The position numbers and the translations under genes were made by a program. Shown in pieces: positions 7,401 to 9,419 of a stretch of DNA of 9,419 nt (within the stretch, counting starts at the first letter, position 1; each line of letters starts with the position of its first letter). This DNA comes from JANOQP01 sp044227705. GTDB taxonomy: Bacteria; Bacteroidota; Bacteroidia; Chitinophagales; Saprospiraceae. The notes beneath the pieces were generated by a model. That model saw only the letters and a program-made list of their open reading frames with translations. It was not told the origin of the DNA and did not search any database. The stretch is from positions 1 through 9,419 of the forward strand of contig JBGAWE010000179.1 in NCBI GenBank assembly GCA_044227705.1, read 5' to 3'.

Positions 7401-7442
7401 TTTGAAACCGAATCTACCTTCACCTCCCAATCCCGCCCGGTC
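7306..7442. promoter_or_regulatory. Divergent promoter region between lyase and response-regulator genes
   Basis: This 137-bp gap is AT-rich compared with both neighbours and must hold the promoters of the leftward lyase gene and the rightward LytTR gene. A T-run ending TTTG (7397-7404) resembles the Bacteroidetes -7 element (TAnnTTTG with one mismatch) in the rightward direction, but I found no well-spaced -33 partner. Repeated TTGATTTT motifs here are listed separately. Confidence 0.6.
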
Positions 7443-8207
7443 ATGCTCCGTACCCTTTTGCTCGACGACGAACGGAAAAGCGTCGAATCCCTCGAAATCC
7501 TGCTGGCCCGGCACGTGCCCGAGGTCGGCGAAGTCGTGGCAACGACCCGGCCCGACGAGGCCCTCGACCTGCTCAAAAACTTCCGCCCCGACCTGTTCTT
7601 CCTCGACATCGAGATGCCCCAGATGACCGGTTTCGAACTGCTCGACCGGCTGCCCGAGCGGCCGTTCGACGTGATTTTCACCACCGCCTTCGACCAGTAC
7701 GCCATCCGCGCAATTCGCTTCTCGGCGCTCGACTACCTCCTCAAACCCGTCGAGCCGAGCGAGCTGAAGGCCGCCGTCACCCGCTGCATCGACCGTCGCC
7801 GCTTCGCCCAGCCGCAGACCGAGCAACTTGAAAACGCCCTCGCCGCCGCCCGTTCAGGCTCGCCGAGAATGGAGCGCATCGCGTTGCCAACGGCCGATGG
7901 CGCGCGGCTTTTCGAGCTGGGCGAAATCGTCCGCTGCGAGGCCGACCGCAACTACACCGTCTTCCACCTGACCCGGGGCCGACGGATTTTGAGCGCGAAG
8001 ACCCTGAAAGATTACGCCGCCCTCCTCTCAGAGCAGGGCTTCGTCCGCGTGCACAAGTCTGACTTGGTCAATCTCGACTTTGCCGAAGGCTTCTCCCCGA
8101 GTGGTTTTCTCAGACTCGCCGACGGCAATCAAATCGAAGTCGCCCGCCGCCGGAAGAGCGACGTCGAGGCGGCTTTGGCATCAAAAACCTTGAATTACGG
8201 GAGATGA
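7443..8207 (+). CDS. LytTR-family response regulator
   Basis: This is a 254-aa cytoplasmic transcription regulator, the usual length for the family. The N-terminal receiver domain (1-118) has the acidic pair D8/D9, the phospho-acceptor D55 in LFFLDIEMP, T80/T81 and K101 in the YLLKP motif. A linker (about 120-142) leads to a LytTR DNA-binding domain (about 145-247) with the characteristic VHKSDLVNLD (203-212). Such regulators usually pair with LytS-type histidine kinases; here the Reg_prop sensor gene 148 bp downstream is the natural partner. The frame is open further upstream, but the receiver fold begins at ATG 7443. It is divergent from the secreted lyase, which could be a target. No helix-turn-helix or sigma-54 domain is present. 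Confidence 0.92.
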   Translation: MLRTLLLDDERKSVESLEILLARHVPEVGEVVATTRPDEALDLLKNFRPDLFFLDIEMPQMTGFELLDRLPERPFDVIFTTAFDQYAIRAIRFSALDYLLKPVEPSELKAAVTRCIDRRRFAQPQTEQLENALAAARSGSPRMERIALPTADGARLFELGEIVRCEADRNYTVFHLTRGRRILSAKTLKDYAALLSEQGFVRVHKSDLVNLDFAEGFSPSGFLRLADGNQIEVARRRKSDVEAALASKTLNYGR

Positions 8208-8231
8208 AAAAGCAATGCTGCAAACGTCGCG

Positions 8232-8246
8232 GCCCGGCCACCGGGC
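8232..8246. repeat. Small perfect hairpin after the response-regulator gene
   Basis: GCCCGG (8232-8237) and CCGGGC (8241-8246) form a 6-bp GC stem around a 3-nt loop, 25 nt past the regulator stop codon. Only TT follows it, so it is a weak terminator at best. It may act with the repeats downstream. Confidence 0.4.
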
Positions 8247-8259
8247 TTCCAAGCTGGGT

Positions 8260-8320
8260 TTATCCAGCGGCGGTGCGGCTTATCCAGCGGCGGTTTTGTC
8301 CGGTGGATAAGTGTTTTATA
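8260..8320 (+). terminator. Direct and inverted TTATCC repeats forming a terminator-like hairpin
   Basis: TTATCCAGCGGCGGT occurs twice, at 8260-8274 and 8280-8294 (period 20). An inverted near-copy, CCGGTGGATAA, lies at 8300-8310. The second copy can pair with the inverted one in an 11-bp stem with one G-G mismatch and a 9-nt loop. A T-rich run (GTGTTTTATA, 8311-8320) follows, as in a rho-independent terminator of the response-regulator transcript. The duplicated arm could allow two alternative hairpins. It might equally be an operator for the sensor gene that starts at 8356. Confidence 0.45.
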
Positions 8321-8355
8321 CAGCATCCACCCGCCTGTTCGACTTTTGTTTCGAG

Positions 8356-9419
8356 ATGAAAAAATGCTCGGCCATCCTTTTCGCGGCCCTGTTTCTGTAT
8401 CAAAAAAACAGCCCGTCCCAACCATCCGCCCCAGCTTGGCGGCAGGCCCCGATCCCCGTCCTGGGCAGCGTCGGCTTTTCGAGCGAATCTATTTTCGCTG
8501 CGGCGGAGGACAGGCGCGGACTCCTGTGGCTTGGCTACACCTCTGGCCTTTATAAGTACGACGGCAACCGCCTCGGCACCTTTCAGAACAACCCGAGCGA
8601 CCCGCACAGCATCACTTTCGGGCAAATCCAGCACCTCATCGCCGGCCGCGACGGCCGCTCACTCTGGCTTGGCAGCCGGACGGGCGGCATCTCTCGGTTC
8701 GACCTCGAAACCGAGACCGCGCAGAGCTTCCGCCGCGACGCTGCCGACTCGACATCGTTGGCGGGCAATGAAATTGGCGGCATCTTCGAGGACGACGACG
8801 GGCTTTGGGTCGGGACCAACCAGTTGACGCTCCAACTTCTTCCAAAAAACTCGACCCGATTCCGCCGCTTTCCCGCGTTCATCCGGCCCGGCGACGGTTC
8901 GAGGGCCGATGCTTGGGCTTTGGGGAAAATCATCGCTGACCCGCTCGACTCTGGTGTGCTTTGGGTCGGCAGCAGGTTCGGTGTGTATCGTTTTGAGAAG
9001 AAAACGGCCAGTTTTCGGCTCTTCCCATTTGAAAAACCGGTCGCGTTCAACTACGACCCGTCGCCCCAACAAATCTGGGCGCAGCCCGACGGGGCGGCTG
9101 TCTGGTCGAGCTGCCTGACCAACGGCCTTGTCCGATTCGATGCGCGGACTGGGCAGCGCACGCAGTTTGCGCGCCTGCCGATGCCCCTCCCTCGGGCCAA
9201 CGAAGTCCGCGCCTTCTGGCCAATTTCTGATTCTTTGACGCTGGTCGTCATGGTCAACGAGCGTCCGTGGGCCATCCATCTGCCGAGCGTGCGCGTCGAG
9301 TTTGACTACCCTTTTGACAGGGGGAACGAGCTGTTTTCGAGCAAGGTCTTTCTGTTCAAAGACAGCCGCGACCAAATCTGGGCGGCCAATCCGTCACGGC
9401 TTTTTCGCATGACGCGGGA
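8356..9419 (+). CDS. Reg_prop beta-propeller sensor protein, N-terminal part (probable LytS-type histidine kinase)
   Basis: The gene runs off the window end; 354 codons are visible without a stop. A signal peptide-like start (MKKCSAILFAALFLY) is followed by repeated two-component-regulator propeller blades. These are recognisable by W-[LV]-G and x-[FY]-[DE] patterns: LLWLGYTSGLYKYDG (56-70), LWLGSRTGGISRFD (103-116), LWVGTNQLTL (150-159), LWVGSRFGVYRFE (202-214), VWSSCLTNGLVRFD (249-262) and IWAANPSRLFRM (341-352). In Bacteroidetes such periplasmic propellers usually precede a Y_Y_Y domain, a membrane helix and a kinase or DNA-binding output, and often sense poly- or oligosaccharides. Placement after a LytTR regulator favours a histidine kinase output, but that part is not in the window. 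ATG 8356 is chosen because the signal sequence starts there. The pair probably forms one signalling system. Confidence 0.85.
   Translation, partial: MKKCSAILFAALFLYQKNSPSQPSAPAWRQAPIPVLGSVGFSSESIFAAAEDRRGLLWLGYTSGLYKYDGNRLGTFQNNPSDPHSITFGQIQHLIAGRDGRSLWLGSRTGGISRFDLETETAQSFRRDAADSTSLAGNEIGGIFEDDDGLWVGTNQLTLQLLPKNSTRFRRFPAFIRPGDGSRADAWALGKIIADPLDSGVLWVGSRFGVYRFEKKTASFRLFPFEKPVAFNYDPSPQQIWAQPDGAAVWSSCLTNGLVRFDARTGQRTQFARLPMPLPRANEVRAFWPISDSLTLVVMVNERPWAIHLPSVRVEFDYPFDRGNELFSSKVFLFKDSRDQIWAANPSRLFRMTR

Noticed and set aside
8260..8310. Possible CRISPR-like array
   Set aside because: There are only two direct 15-mers, with a 5-nt gap, plus one inverted copy; no spacers of CRISPR length and no cas genes.
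8195..8634. Minus-strand frames across the regulator-sensor gap
   Set aside because: They are built from the repeats and the antisense of the sensor start; the plus strand there encodes a clear signal peptide and propeller blades.

Overview
The window most likely comes from a GC-rich member of the Bacteroidota (Bacteroidetes). The evidence is a secreted enzyme with a C-terminal type IX secretion (T9SS) sorting tail, a LytTR response regulator next to a beta-propeller (Reg_prop) sensor, and start sites without clear Shine-Dalgarno sequences. I cannot name a genus. Saprospiria-like or Rhodothermota-like relatives are possible from the base composition.

Layout. Positions 1-156 are a short non-coding leader with an imperfect 20-bp direct repeat. 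Two plus-strand genes follow: a TIR-domain protein fused to an NTPase-like region without recognisable catalytic motifs (157-1371), and 28 nt later a large protein with about eight membrane helices in front of an intact STAND/AAA-type ATPase with a winged-helix C-terminus (1400-3838). This pair meets a minus-strand gene tail to tail across a strong hairpin terminator (about 3841-3879). The minus-strand gene (3913-7305) encodes an exported heparinase II/III-like polysaccharide lyase with two Fn3-like modules and a T9SS tail. A 137-bp divergent region (7306-7442) with repeated TTGATTTT motifs separates it from a plus-strand LytTR response regulator (7443-8207). A 148-bp gap with direct and inverted repeats then leads to a Reg_prop sensor gene that starts at 8356 and runs off the window end.

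How the genes may work together. Genes 1 and 2 look like a two-component conflict (probably anti-phage or programmed-death) module: a TIR effector carried on a degenerate NTPase, and a membrane-anchored STAND ATPase as the likely sensor or switch. Base composition is mosaic. The TIR module and, more strongly, the membrane module are lower in GC than the NTPase cores to which they are fused, which suggests module exchange. Genes 3 to 5 look like a separate unit: a polysaccharide-sensing LytTR/Reg_prop signalling pair beside a secreted lyase that it may control.

No tRNA, rRNA, CRISPR array or complete insertion sequence was seen. Long open frames antisense to the lyase are treated as high-GC shadows.
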